The position numbers were made by a program, and so were the translations under genes. A stretch of DNA of 64,000 nt from Diogma glabrata (Eukaryota > Arthropoda > Insecta > Diptera > Cylindrotomidae). Within the stretch, counting starts at the first letter, position 1, and every line of letters begins with the position of its first letter. Where the stretch lies: assembly GCA_963693315.1 (NCBI GenBank), contig OY856188.1:162832002-162896001 (forward strand). The letters are read 5' to 3'. Below are positions 1-11,500 of the stretch, in pieces. The notes beneath the pieces were generated by a model. That model ran no database searches. It saw nothing but the letters and a program-made list of their open reading frames with translations, and was not told the origin of the DNA.

Positions 1-48
1 TAGATCAACATTGATCATAATCGATCAAAATCGATCCCTCCTGCGGGA
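1..48 (-). mobile_element. Non-LTR retrotransposon 5'-end fragment, antisense
   Basis: The first 47 bases are the reverse complement of the 5' end of the complete non-LTR element at 52160-52206, including the run of GATC-containing repeats and half of the 5' hairpin. The match stops at about 47, where unrelated sequence begins. The rest of the copy, if any, lies outside the window. Only the 5' end is visible, so I cannot say whether this copy is full length. Confidence 0.8.
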
Positions 49-2236
49 TTAATAAAAACTAGTTGTCAGGCTTTTTCCGTACCCAATCGATTTTGGAGTT
101 TCGTATGTACGAAGCCAAATTTGGAGAAGACTCGTTCAATTGCGGCTGGCGTTGAGATTATCCCCAAAATACCAATAACTTTATTTCGAAATTTAGTCGA
201 AATAAATTGAAATCTAAATAAGAGGCAGTAGCCCGCCATTCAAAGTCAAAAAATTTTCCACAAAAATCCTTCGTGAAAAAAGATGCACGAAAGAATTAGT
301 TTGGCACATAATATAAAAAAGATGGAAAATTTTAGTATAAGTAACAAATTTTCTTCGATGAAAGTCATGCCAAATTTATATTCTTCCTTCTCTTAAACAA
401 TGAATTTTTCATTAACAAGTGCATTCAGACATAGCAACACAGCGAAATAATATAACGGTGTCAAAGATGCTGAATATGTGTGTTGAATTTGGTTTTTGCA
501 TCACAATTGATGGCCAGAAATAAAATCTAAATCATGTCGTATCTGTTTCCAATTTTGATCTTATTCGCTAAGGTTGCGTTCATTTGTCCAAATTCCAAAG
601 CATTTGCGACTGGTCTTAAAATTTGATAAAGTTCCTCAGACTCGTGATGTGTCGGTTGTGAACCACCTAAGTTAATTGAACGGATCACTTCAGTGAACGA
701 CGACCAATCGTTAAGTAATAAAAGAAACGTCGTTCGTCGGTCACTAACCTTTTATGTAGACATTTTTTTTCTGTGCAATGGACGTCTTTTAGTATACAAT
801 ATAATGGCAGCAGTGTTAGTTATTTATCTTGTTTATTTAAATACTTTGTTATTACATAATAAGTTATATTTTTCATTTTTGGATTCAATAAATTTAAATA
901 AAATTTTAAAAAAGTATATTTTTTTAAAAAATATTAATCGTTTTATTTAAATTCATAATTCTAAATACTATACATTTTTTCGAAATCCATATGTTAAATT
1001 AAAAACATAGTTTTGGATTTGAACGTGATTTCAATAATACACCTCAAATAAACCTTCAATAAAAAGTAATAATGCACCTTTAATATCACTTCGTCTTCAA
1101 ATTTTTTTCATTACGATCAAATTTTGATTGCGATCATTGTGATATGCGAATTTGTTTTTCTCCTCTCAAACATTTATTCATTATATTCAACAACTACGCA
1201 TAAAAAAGTGACATGAAAAAATGTATCTAACTAATCGTGCAGATTTTCATAACAACATTAAAAACCAATACACATTTAAAAATTATAAAAATATACGCAC
1301 TTCATCTAACAATGAAAAGGAAAAATTTTCAAACCTTTGTATGAAAATATCACTAACAATAACACAAAACTAATAACCAATCCAATGAAACAAAACCAAA
1401 CTAACAATATCATATACATTTATTAAAATCATAAATACATGCAAGTTTCATTTTGCGACGATCGATTAAAAGAAATACATAACATACATACAAAACGATG
1501 ACTTAAAGAAATATTCTTACGAAAAATTTATCATAAAGAACAAAACTTGGAACAGCTCGAATTTACTAATAAACACAAAACAACACGCCTACCAAAAGAA
1601 ATGATCTACGTACAAAACGATTAGTTCAAAAAAAATATTGTAATGAAAAATTTATCATAAAGAACAACTAAACGGCTGAACTAACTGAACTATAAGCAAA
1701 ACACAAAATGATAAAAATAAACAAAATTATAACTTCGTTCGAAAAAGATTGCTGCTAAGAAGTAAGAATGATTGAACATAAAAAATGAAAAATAAAATGC
1801 CATTTTTGAAGAAAATATAAATGCTATTGAAAAAAAAGAAATGTATTTCATTCAACTTTTACAAATTATAAATTGTGAAATGAAAATGGAAAAAAAATTG
1901 ATTATGAAGATGATTGTTTGTATATATTAATTATTATGATCATTAATTATTATGATTATTATGATTATATATTAATGATCATGAAAAAAAACATTTGTTT
2001 GTACATATACATATATGTATTTAAATTGTTTTCATTATCATTGTTAATTTTTGTTGGTGGATGGATGCTGTCTAATTACTAATAGAATTAATTTCATTTA
2101 AGTTTTTCAGATTTAATTTAATTTTGAATGCAATATTTGCTGTGATAGAAAAATTGTTTGTTGTACCTTAGCTAAAGCTTTAGTTAAAAATTAAAAATTT
2201 ACTACATGTCAGGACATAAATATTATATTCCTTATT
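48..2236. other. AT-rich non-coding sequence, probable STAT intron
   Basis: I see no gene here. The sequence is AT-rich with frequent stops in all frames; an 85-codon ORF at 693-950 has low-complexity Leu/Ile/Asn composition and no recognisable motif. A dense ATTATGATTATT-type microsatellite lies at about 1921-1985. The stretch is read as intron because the STAT exon at 6260 opens with an acceptor site and no upstream STAT coding is visible in the window. Confidence 0.5.
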
Positions 2237-2244
2237 CTATAGTG

Positions 2245-4360
2245 CACACATGGCCAAATTGCGGCTCCCGAGCCGCATGCGGCTCTTTGAAAGAACGAGT
2301 GCGGCTCTTGAAAAGAAATGAAAAAATTTAATAACATTTAAAAATTTATTAAAATTGTAATAAAGTTGTAATTGAATTACCAGTAAATTACCAGCTCTTG
2401 ACCCAAAATATCGAAAAATGGGATAACTTTCGTTAATTAAAACAAACAACAAATTAACTATTTCCCCACCTATCAGCAAATTTGTTCAAAGAAAAACACT
2501 ATCCGGAATTAAAGGATGATCAATGCATTAATCCACTGTGTATTCTTAACTGATATAATGGAGAATCTGCAGTTCCCAACCTAGCATTACAAGGAAAAAA
2601 TAAAGTTGTTACTGACCTTATTCGTTGTTTTATTGCTTTTTAACGCGATTTAACTACAAAAAGTTAAACCACTTTCCTCGTCTTGAAAATAAACTCTCTA
2701 AAATTGATGATAGAAAACTGAGAGAATACAACAGTGAAATATGAAGGGGCTGATATCTCCAAGCTCTGAAATATCAAAACTTTGGTTTGGGTTATGGATT
2801 TTTATATAGTTTTCGGCAAAAGGCTTTTATGAGTACATACTTGTTTTAGCAGCGATGTTTAGTCAACATAAAAAAAATGTTTAATATACATCGTTTAAAA
2901 GTTTATTACAGAACTAACACGAAACATCAACACGTTACCGGAAAATTATAACAGATCATAGATTAACATAGTTTATAGTGAAAAGATGATACACTCAACA
3001 AACTACTCAAAAACCTTTCCATTTAGCGTTCAGCAGTTTCAACTTGTCAAATACAAATAAATAATAATCCATTATCTAACAATTTCATGTTCAATTACAT
3101 TTCATGTCATACAAATAAATAATATAATTTTTTTTTCAAATAAAAGGGGTCTGATTGAATTGATTTCAAAAAATTATAAGAACAATCAAAATCAAAAATC
3201 CAAACTTTTTCCAAGATTCCATAAACTATAATAAAATCAAAAATTGCTACTTGCATCAAAATTCCTAAAATATTCAAGAGAATATTATAAAATCAAAAAT
3301 TCCAAAAATATTCTAATAATTTAAACGTTTTTTGAAAATTCTAAAAATATTGTAATAATTATTACAAAATCAAGGATTGAATCTTTTTTCAAAATTCTAA
3401 AAATATTGCAAAAATTATAACAAAATCAAAATTCAAACTTTTTCCAAGATGAGATTAAATCTAGCAAGATGATATGTTAAGTTAATTCAATTAAAAAACC
3501 GTTTTTTTTGTCATACAAATAATTAATTTTATATGACAAATGTTTCTAATCGAAAATGTTTCCCATTTTATGTTTTGCAAAAAAATAAATGAAAATCATT
3601 CTTTTGACACACTTATAGTTCAATAATCAAGCTTCTGTTCTCACATACCAATCAACATTTCTCATTATTACTTAAAATGAAGGTTTTTAAGGCAAAAGTA
3701 AATTTTTTTTTTGCACGCTTAATGGTTTTTTTACACAGTGCTGGTACAGTTATTGAACACATCGACCTTTCATCTCTTACAATTAAGTCGTCCTATTTTT
3801 AGAAGCAAAGCTTATTATTAACGATGGATTATCGATTTCTTATTATATTTTGAATAAAAGTTCCACAAGAGAAATGGAATTATTAGAAACTCAGGCGCAC
3901 ATTCTTAAAATGCACCACAAATCAACATCAATCTGTAGATTTGGAAACGACTGTCTCAATCAGAGTACCCCAATTTGAAAAAAGCTGCTTGCATATTGCT
4001 GTCCATATTCAGCACATCATATTATTCTGAATCACTTTTTCCAACAATGAAATTTATAACTTCAAAGCAACGTTCACAACTTACAAGCATCGTACCGCGC
4101 TAACGAACTATGAACCCGATTTCAAACAATTTAAAAACACACATGCCATCTATCAGCATTCAATAGCTATCAGTGCCATGCTACAAAATTTAAATATATG
4201 TATGTATTCATAATTAAAGTATTTGCTTGAAGACGGTGTATGCAACTTGCAAGGAAATAAAAATTCTATAACAGCTTTGATATTTTATTTTTTTGTTGGC
4301 TCTCGTAACGAGAATTTATTGAAATGCGGCTCTACGTGTAACGAAGTTTGGCCATCTCTG
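2245..4360 (+). mobile_element. hAT-superfamily DNA transposon, complete but dead
   Basis: The ends are defined by 14-bp terminal inverted repeats, CACACATGGCCAAA on the left and CAGAGATGGCCAAA (read inward) on the right, with two mismatches. They are flanked by a perfect 8-bp target-site duplication CTATAGTG at 2237-2244 and 4361-4368. An 8-bp duplication is the hAT hallmark. Subterminal GCGGCTC motifs repeat near both ends (for example 2262, 2279, 2301, 4325). The interior holds a decayed transposase in the plus orientation. The element sits in the inferred STAT intron. Confidence 0.88.
2485..4103 (+). pseudogene. hAT transposase remnant (GTF2IRD2/ZBED-like)
   Basis: Scattered plus-strand pieces read like a hAT transposase of the domesticated GTF2IRD2/ZBED5 type. 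One piece at about 2590-2640 reads LALQGKNKVVTDLIRCFIAF, followed by a stop. The C-terminal piece at 3939-4103 includes SEYPNLKKAACILL and then SLFPTMKFITSKQRSQLTS, the conserved hAT dimerisation region, before a TAA at 4101. The intervening sequence has many stops and frameshifts, so no product is expected. The family call rests on motif recognition, not on an alignment. Confidence 0.75.
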
Positions 4361-4370
4361 CTATAGTGCA

Positions 4371-4949
4371 ATTTTGTTTTTAATAATGTTTTTTCCTTAA
4401 ATCGATATATGGAATGGATTGGATGAGGTTTTTTTTCATTGAATGTTAATTTGAAGATGAGATGTTAGACTGTATGGCTCATTAAAATGAGATTGCAACA
4501 AGTTATAAAGGAGAATCCTGTAAGACAAACGGTAGAAAACAAACAAATACAGGGTGGCTTAAAATCGAGATGTTCTATAATAGTATAAATCTTGTATAGA
4601 TTTTTAAGCAATGATTTATTAATCTTTTTAAATAAATTACATTAGTATGAGCAATATTTTTTGTTTAAACGGAAGAGGTTTTCTTCTTTATTTCGCTACT
4701 CATCCTCTTTGCAAAAAGTTTTGAATACCCTTTGAAACTTTTTAGACGAATTAGTCTTAGATTTATGGGGATTGTTGCTTGTTAATTAGGATGTGGTTCT
4801 TGACCTATTAACGAGCCATTTGTATTATTACTTTTAATCGAAAAATATTAAATATTTTTGCAAGTAACCGATTGAACGAAGAACGATGTTTTTAAATCGG
4901 TCAGCCAACCCTTAATTTTATCTATGAAGTATTCCTTGATGGCAGGTTA
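4371..4949. other. Non-coding intron sequence, nothing recognised
   Basis: AT-rich sequence between the hAT right target-site duplication and the next repeat. I see no coding potential and no structural repeat. Confidence 0.4.
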
Positions 4950-5780
4950 TTGCTTGCTCGAAGAATCGAGCTTTCATATAACTCTATGTGTGGGCTTTTA
5001 ATGATTGAGGAAGACAGTGTGTCACATGATCAAGGAATATACCGTACTAGCTGGATTATTGGCAACCCCTTTTTAATTTTGTCACTGCAAATTTTTAAAA
5101 CAAATTTGGTTTTTATGTCTTATTTTATTTTTATTCTCTGTGTCCTATCATGAAATATTGAGCTATGTCATATTTTATATGTGATAGGATTTATTGTTTA
5201 GTTATTCCTTCTTTAAAAAAATATATAAAAACAAACAAAAAATATAAAGATTTGTGTTCATCAATACCTTAGAACGTATTTTATTAACAAAAAACCATAT
5301 GATAGCTTTGAAAATTTTTTAAAATTTTAATGACGTTTAAGGTTAAAGTTGCTTTAAGGTGGTAAAATGTATTAAAAACGGTAAAACATGACAGTGTACA
5401 ACAGCTCTATTAGATAGCGAATAAGTAACATTGCAATATTAAAACATTGTTTAAAAATATTAAAACATTAAAACATTGTTTAAAACATTGATTGTTTAAA
5501 TTGTTAAAAATATTAAAAGATTAACATTGTTTAAAATATTAAAACATTGTTTAAAACATTGTTTAAAAAAAAAAAACAATTTGTTTTAAACACTGTTTTA
5601 AACAGTGTTTAAAACAAAAGTGTTTAAAACAAACCAACTCTGGTCCCAACAAAATTTTAATAGTGTGAAAATTCACCAATTGTATGTGAGACCTAGGTCT
5701 TAAAGTTTATCACGATCTATGTGCTGTTGTGAGATATATTGTAATTCATATTGCACAACACTTTCTATTAAAATAGAACA
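4950..5780 (+). mobile_element. Internally deleted copy of the non-LTR family
   Basis: Two pieces match the complete element at 52151-55804 in the same orientation. The 4950-5215 piece matches its 5' UTR at about 52400-52660 (shared TCATGAAATATTG, TATGTCATATTTT and GATAGGATTT blocks, and the CTAGCTGGATTATTGGCA-like block). The 5685-5780 piece matches the ORF end and 3' UTR (AGACCTAGGTCTTAA, then TGTGCTGTTGTGA and TTGCACAACA). The whole coding region is absent, so this is a non-autonomous deletion derivative. The 5216-5684 stretch between the pieces is unrelated and includes the TTTAAAACA repeat. Confidence 0.7.
5430..5640. repeat. TTTAAAACATTG-type simple repeat with palindromes
   Basis: About 200 bp built from variants of ATTAAAACATTGTTTAAA, ending with strongly self-complementary runs of TTTAAAACA around 5575-5635. 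It fills the gap between the two homologous pieces of the deleted non-LTR copy. It may be replication-slippage DNA. Confidence 0.7.
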
Positions 5781-5954
5781 GAATGTTTAATAAGATTGGT
5801 AGATGAAACGCAAAATTTGAAAACATATCGGGTCGATATTAAATTTGCATCATCTTTATTTACATTGTCTTGGGGTAACCTAGGTTATTGAAGAGGTTTT
5901 TGTCATTTTTTAATTGCAACTGTCATTTTTGTGCTCTAAACACTGTAGCTGTCC

Positions 5955-6045
5955 GGATATCATTTTAGTGACATTTAATTGCTATTCCCAGTGGTATGTG
6001 ATATCTCACGTTAACTCGTATATTAATGCCCGGACTGAAATCCCC
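5955..6045 (-). mobile_element. Non-LTR 5' UTR fragment, antisense
   Basis: The core CAGTGGTATGTGATATCTCA and its flanks are the reverse complement of about 52235-52320 in the 5' UTR of the complete non-LTR element. Divergence is moderate. The fragment lies about 215 bp upstream of the STAT exon acceptor and in opposite orientation to the neighbouring copy. Confidence 0.65.
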
Positions 6046-6259
6046 GAGCTATCACACTCGTAGTTCAAAGTAAATGTGGATTGGTTGTGGTTAAGTTCAA
6101 CTGCGAGTTTAGGTGATTTGCTTCAACAGAACAAAACGTTTTGTGAGATGTAGATGCAAGTACTTGTAGGGTACATTTTAATTCTACTTAGGACAAATGA
6201 TTAAACCCCGTCTACTAACAAGCAAACTAACACTTAAATAATAATTTTATTAATTACAG

Positions 6260-6718
6260 GTGAAAAGGCTTTTAAACAACCAATAGTGAATCCAACCCAA
6301 ATGGAGATAACATGGTCTCAGTTTTGCAAAGAGCCAATTCCTGATCGTTCCTTTACGTTTTGGGAATGGTTTTTTGCCATTATGAAGTTAACACGTGAAC
6401 ATCTTCGAAACTTATGGAAAGATGATCGCATAATGGGGTTTGTTCATAAAAAGCAAGCAGAAGAAATGCTAATGAAATGTTCACCAGGAACATTTTTATT
6501 GAGATTTTCTGATAGTGAACTAGGTGGAGTTACAATTGCCTGGGTGGGCGATTCGCCAGATGGGCAACCACAAGTTATTATGTTACAACCTTTTTTGGCG
6601 AAAGATTTTGCAATTAGGTCCTTAGCGGATCGTATTCAAGATCTACATCAGTTGGTTACATTGTATCCCGATATACCCAAAGATACCGCATTTGGGCAAT
6701 ATTATACCCCAATTCCAG
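6260..6718 (+). CDS. STAT: STAT transcription factor, linker + SH2 exon
   Basis: Internal exon of a signal transducer and activator of transcription, the JAK-STAT pathway factor that is tyrosine-phosphorylated, dimerises through its SH2 domain and enters the nucleus. The acceptor is TTAATTACAG before 6260 and the donor is CCAG|GTAATT at 6719. The frame starts with two bases that complete a codon, then EKAFKQP. The first half is the linker domain (ITWSQFCKEPIPDRSFTFWE). The SH2 domain follows, with the phosphotyrosine-binding Arg in GTFLLRFSDSELGGVTIAW. The exon is open throughout and has no frameshifts. Upstream exons (N-terminal, coiled-coil and DNA-binding domains) are not in the window, implying an intron of more than 6 kb. 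A single STAT is usual in insects (Drosophila Stat92E); orthology is inferred. Confidence 0.95.
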
Positions 6719-6772
6719 GTAATTTTTTTCTTAAGATAATTTATACAAACTAAAGCCTTAAAATTAACTTAG
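6719..6772 (+). other. STAT 54-bp intron
   Basis: A short phase-1 intron with GT at 6719-6720 and AG at 6771-6772. Removing it joins CCAG to AT, completing a GAT codon and keeping the frame open into the tyrosine exon. The small size is typical of insect genes. Confidence 0.85.
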
Positions 6773-6923
6773 ATCAAACAAAAAATGGCGGATATGTCAA
6801 ACCATTATTAGTAACACAGGTGCCTGGAGTAGGCGGCGGTCCAATGAGCTATCCAAATACACCGCAACATAGTTTCATGCAATCTCCAGATCATACAAGG
6901 GATACACCATCAGTACAAAGCAG
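6773..6923 (+). CDS. STAT: STAT exon with activating tyrosine
   Basis: A 151-bp exon that continues the SH2 exon in frame. It encodes DQTKNGGYVKPLLVTQVPG, then a Gly/Pro/Ser-rich tail (GGGPMSYPNTPQHSFMQSP). The tyrosine in GGYVKP corresponds to the JAK phosphorylation site conserved in STATs, which binds the partner's SH2 domain. The exon ends in phase 2 at AGCAG|GTATAT (donor 6924). Several SP and TP dipeptides in the tail could be Ser/Thr phosphorylation sites, which is an inference. Confidence 0.92.
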
Positions 6924-8446
6924 GTATATTTTTGTTTAAAACTTACTTTTCTTACTTTATATTAAAGTTATACTTACAAACTAACAGTATACTAACCTAA
7001 CCTTTTTCTTACAATGAGTTCAACTCTTAATAGTACAAAAGACTTAGTTGATATAAAGCTCAACTTGACGCGTTTTAAAATTTGTTTAAAATTCGTTACA
7101 GCTACCAGAATAGCACCATTATGCATCTTTAATCAAGATCATTTATTTAAACTTAGTTCTTAAATTATTTTAATCTAATTAATAACAAAATAATACATCG
7201 AATGGGAAATTATGAAATCAAATTATTGAAGAAAATCAATATTGTATTAAATGTTTTATTGAAATATTGAGACCATTTTAAAATTAAATGTTTAAATGTG
7301 TTTGTGGTGTGATATCATTAATAACATTTGTTGCATCTACATATTTTAATTGAAAATTGAATGTTAAACGTTCCCCTTTGTGTAACTTTGTGAAACTAGT
7401 TAATTTTACCTGCATTATAAATGCATGTTACTTTAAAAAAATAAATTATCTGATTTATTTCAATTTTAATTGGTAGTAAAAAAAATACCATATATGAAAT
7501 ACTAATATGTGTTCTAGGTGTTTAATTGTTCAACATTTTTATAACGAATTCAACGATCGAGATGTTGCAGAACAGAGTTATGCGATTATTTATGCTTAGT
7601 CGCATCATGCTAACAAAATATATTGTTGAAAATGTTGAATGATTTGTACAGTAAAGTAAAAATTAGTTAATTTTAGTAAATTGGTTTACAACTATGAGTT
7701 TATTTACGTAAATGTAATAACACAATCCAATATCGACGGCTCCAAAGCATTTACGTGTAACTACATTTTGGAACAATTGAGAAGAAGCGCAAAAAACGAT
7801 TTATTGTGATTCTAAACAAGCTTGGAAATAAACATTTTTTATCAATAAATCAAAAAAAACTATTCTTTTTTATTTATTGATAATAATTTTTTTTAAAGCT
7901 TGTTTAGAATCGCAATAAATCGTTTTGTGAGCTTCTTTTCAATTTTTATAAAATGTAGCTACACGTAAATGCTTTGAAGCCGTCGATATATTACAATATT
8001 TGATGGATTCTTTTAATTTCAATTGTTTATTACCTCGCATCTTTGTTGATTTATATGTTGTAATGACTTTACAAACACTTATGCTGAACTTATTTAATTG
8101 AACTAATTGTTTATTACAAGTAATACACGATACCGTTTACGTAATTATTTCATTTTGGCAGCACACATATGACAGGGAGGTTGATTTAAGAATTTCTGAA
8201 ATCTAAAATTCTATAGTATGCATGAAAAAATCAATTTTATTTAGTTCATGTTTGTGCTGCCTGTTGCTTAAATTAAGAAAACTTAAACCAAATTTTAAAT
8301 TTGTATGTTAAAATAACATAGTTGTTACTAAAGTTAACTTGTTTTTATGGTTTCACACTAATTTTTTTATTGCTAAATTACTTTGTTTTTTAAAAAATTC
8401 TTTTTATTTTATTTAATTAAAACCTCCCTGTCTGTCTGATCATCAG
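6924..8446 (+). other. STAT final intron (about 1.5 kb)
   Basis: Intron inferred from the donor CAG|GTATAT at 6924 and the acceptor TGATCATCAG ending at 8446, both matching phase 2. It is AT-rich, with no coding signal, and contains a foldback element at 7730-7990. Confidence 0.65.
7730..7990. repeat. Foldback MITE in STAT intron
   Basis: A near-perfect inverted repeat with arms of about 120 bp. The left arm starts TATCGACGGCTCCAAAGCAT and the right arm ends with its complement (GCCGTCGATA). The arms meet at the AT-rich loop near 7845-7870. Internal matches include CGATTTATTGTGATTCTAAA and its counterpart. There is no ORF. A TA flank on each side is compatible with a TA target-site duplication, but the flanks are too AT-rich to be sure. 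Confidence 0.85.
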
Positions 8447-8546
8447 TTATGGGCAACCTGGAGCACAAGTAGTTATGGGGATATCAACATATTCAATTGA
8501 GGATGAATTTTCTTTCGAATGTATTGACTATGAAAATCGGTTTTAA
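8447..8546 (+). CDS. STAT: STAT terminal exon (C-terminus and stop)
   Basis: An acceptor (polypyrimidine-like CCTCCCTGTCTGTCTGATCATCAG) is followed by a frame that completes the split AGT codon and reads SYGQPGAQVVMGIST, then YSIEDEFSFECIDYENRF, and TAA at 8544-8546. Support comes from phase compatibility, an open frame and an acidic/aromatic tail that could act as a short transactivation segment. AATAAA overlaps the stop at 8545. I do not recall a conserved C-terminal sequence to confirm it, and another isoform could splice elsewhere. Confidence 0.6.
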
Positions 8547-11500
8547 TAAAAAAAAATTTCAACAAAACATTCAATCTATACAAATATATTAAGTTAGATT
8601 ACAACGATCGGAATGTAATAGTGTCATTAAGGTTAGTATAGTTTATTTTAATTTTTACCAATTCAGAATTTGTTTTGTATTTTGATGTATTTATTATTAT
8701 TATGGAATGCATCAATGTTGTTTGATTAATTTTGCAAAATTTGGTTTTTAAATTGAATGTTAATGTTGTTAAGACATGTTTTTATGTTTTATTAGATTAT
8801 AAAATAAAACAGCTATGAGAAATTTAGTTTTGTATGATGTATATAAAAAAAATGAGAATAAAAAGCATTTTTGACTTAATTGTTATAAATTGTAGTTTGT
8901 ACGAAATATTTCAACTGACATTTTTAAGTATTTTGTAGGAACGATTCTTAAAACAGTCACTTTTTCTTAATAATTTTAAAAGTTGGATTTTACCATACCG
9001 TATTTAGAAAATAATTTATAAAAATTAGACAGATTATGTTAATGGTGTTATACATTTTTGCAAACATTCTTATAATTCTCACGAGCTTTAAAATATATAC
9101 GATGTTGATGTTGCGGGACGATTTTTTCATTTTTTTCTACTGTCTATTTATATAAAGAACTTTAATTACTAATTGATTTGTATCCAAAACTGGGAATCTT
9201 TTAATTTTATCAAAATATCATGTCTTAGACAAATGATGCAAAGCTATCAAACTGCTCTGAAGGTTTTTAAGTTTTTGTTTTACAACTACGAGTAACGATA
9301 TTTTTTATTATTTACTTTTGGTAATATTAATAGATAGAAGCATTTTTCGTAAAACATTGCTGCATTAACAATTGGTATGTTTCTCATTTCGACTGGGCGG
9401 AATAAGTGTTGGAGAAAGAATAGGTACAACTATGTGGTTGATGTTGCGGTCGCGAATTCGACCTAAGAGATCAGTTTTTTCTGTTGAGTCAACTACAGAG
9501 ATGTTATTCAGAACAATGAAATAGAGGATTGAATGAAAATGTGTTTCTAGTAAACGTACGTTTATCTGAAATAATTTTGTATCAGAAAAATATTTTACTC
9601 TTACAGGCAATTTGAGATCAGATATCAGCTGATCAGATATCTTTTTGATTTTAAGTTTTGTTTTAAAAAGATATTTGATATTCACTTTTCACATCCAAGG
9701 AAGGGATCAAAACAAAATGAACCAATATTACAAATATATCGACGAATATTAATATTCCACAAACAAAAAAAGTCGGTCAAGTGCGTATAAAATTTGCTCG
9801 CCGATGGTGCCGTGAATGTAGAAGAACAAACTGACAATAATAATTTATATAAAGTTGTGTTGTAGATTTTTTATATTGCCAGACCATAGGTACATAAAAA
9901 TGGTTTTTTTCTCTTAAATGTCAATAGTAATGTCAATTGAACATTGATCCAAATTATACACAAAATGTTACGTCTCGTTAAATATTAGCGAAAGCAGTTT
10001 AGGGTAACTTAAGAGAGATTCAGTTACACCAACTTGTAAATTGTTTAAATTGGAAAATATACATTATTAATTCATATAATAATTCAATAATAATTGACAA
10101 TAATTCAAAAACTTGCAGTGCAAAATTTTGAAAAAATTGCATTTCTTAAATAAGTTGCTCTTTCAAATGACATCCCACTCGTTTGAGTCAAAAAAGATTT
10201 TTTTCACAAAATACTGAAAAATAATTATGTGACACTTCTTGAAGTTTTTTTATTAAATAGGTTCGGAACTAAGTGCGGAAGGAAAACATGAAAAAACGCT
10301 ATTATTTAATTTTATTCAAAAAACTGTGTAGTGAAAAAATCTAAAATACATTTTTAGGGATACTGAATTCAAACCTTTTCATATATGACTCGGTAAAAAA
10401 AAGTATTTTCTTAAAGTCCTTACATCGCAGCCCCGTAAAACAAACGAAAACAACTTTATTTTCTTGTATCCGTCATATTTAGAGGACAAGCTAGTAGATC
10501 TGAACAAGCTGAGATAGTCGATTTTAAGACAAAAACATCTCCCTATCTCTGTTTGGGACCTACATTTTTTTGAGCTTTTCTTCAACTTTGTGTTTTAAAT
10601 TAAAACTTTAATTTTTAAATTTTACAATAATTTTTGAATTTTTGAAATCTTAAATTAATTCAACATACAACAGTCATGTAACATGTAACAAGCATATAAA
10701 TAATCAATGTTAAACGTTAATTTCGATGAGTCGCTCTAAGAAAATCTTGTTAGGATTACTGCTGGCAAATCAAACTCGTCAATATTATTGAATGAATTAT
10801 AAGAATTTGTAAAAAAATCGTATTTTCACCAGAGATATAATAATTAAATATTTTTGTCAATCTTTAGCGAATTAATGTTGAACCAGCCTAATACCTATAT
10901 ATAACATTTATTTTTGTTGTAACTTTTTGGAATTTTTGGAATGCGAAACATGTGTGATAAAAATGTTAGTATAAATGAAAAGATAGATTTCCATATTGTT
11001 TGAATTTGTGAGAATATTCGCAGTATACCTAGAAAAATTTTTGTAGGTGATCGTTGATATGAAATATATAAAGCTAATCAATTATTGCATTTAAAATTAT
11101 CGACGCTAAATATACCTCACTTACTAACTTCATAAATTTCGAATTAAAAATTACCTATAAAACTGAATTTACTTGGTGTGATACTATTAATATTCTTCCA
11201 AAATCATACATCAATATTCCTACAAAATCATAATAGATACGTAATAGAAGTAAAAGAGAGAGTGAGAGTGAAGGAAAATATATAATTTGAACAAGGAAAG
11301 ATAATGTTTAAACTAGTTTTTGTTTAATTAACCATCAAACCATTATTTTTTGAATTCCTAATAATATCGTAAATTTTTCGCACTGTATTTTAAAACTTCA
11401 TTTATTTTCTAGCATACTATACATAATTATATTAATAATATATAGTTAAACTGTTTTACATAAAATGTTGAAAAATATGTGATGTTATACGTGAATAAAA

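Noticed and set aside
693..950. 85-codon plus ORF near the window start
   Set aside because: Leu/Ile/Asn-rich composition of AT-rich DNA, no motif, no splice or family support; not a STAT exon.
1..6259. Additional upstream STAT exons
   Set aside because: I looked for coiled-coil and DNA-binding-domain coding in plus frames with splice sites and found none; only repeats are present.
9365..9685. 106-codon minus ORF downstream of STAT
   Set aside because: No domain, no homology recognised, isolated in non-coding DNA; most likely chance.
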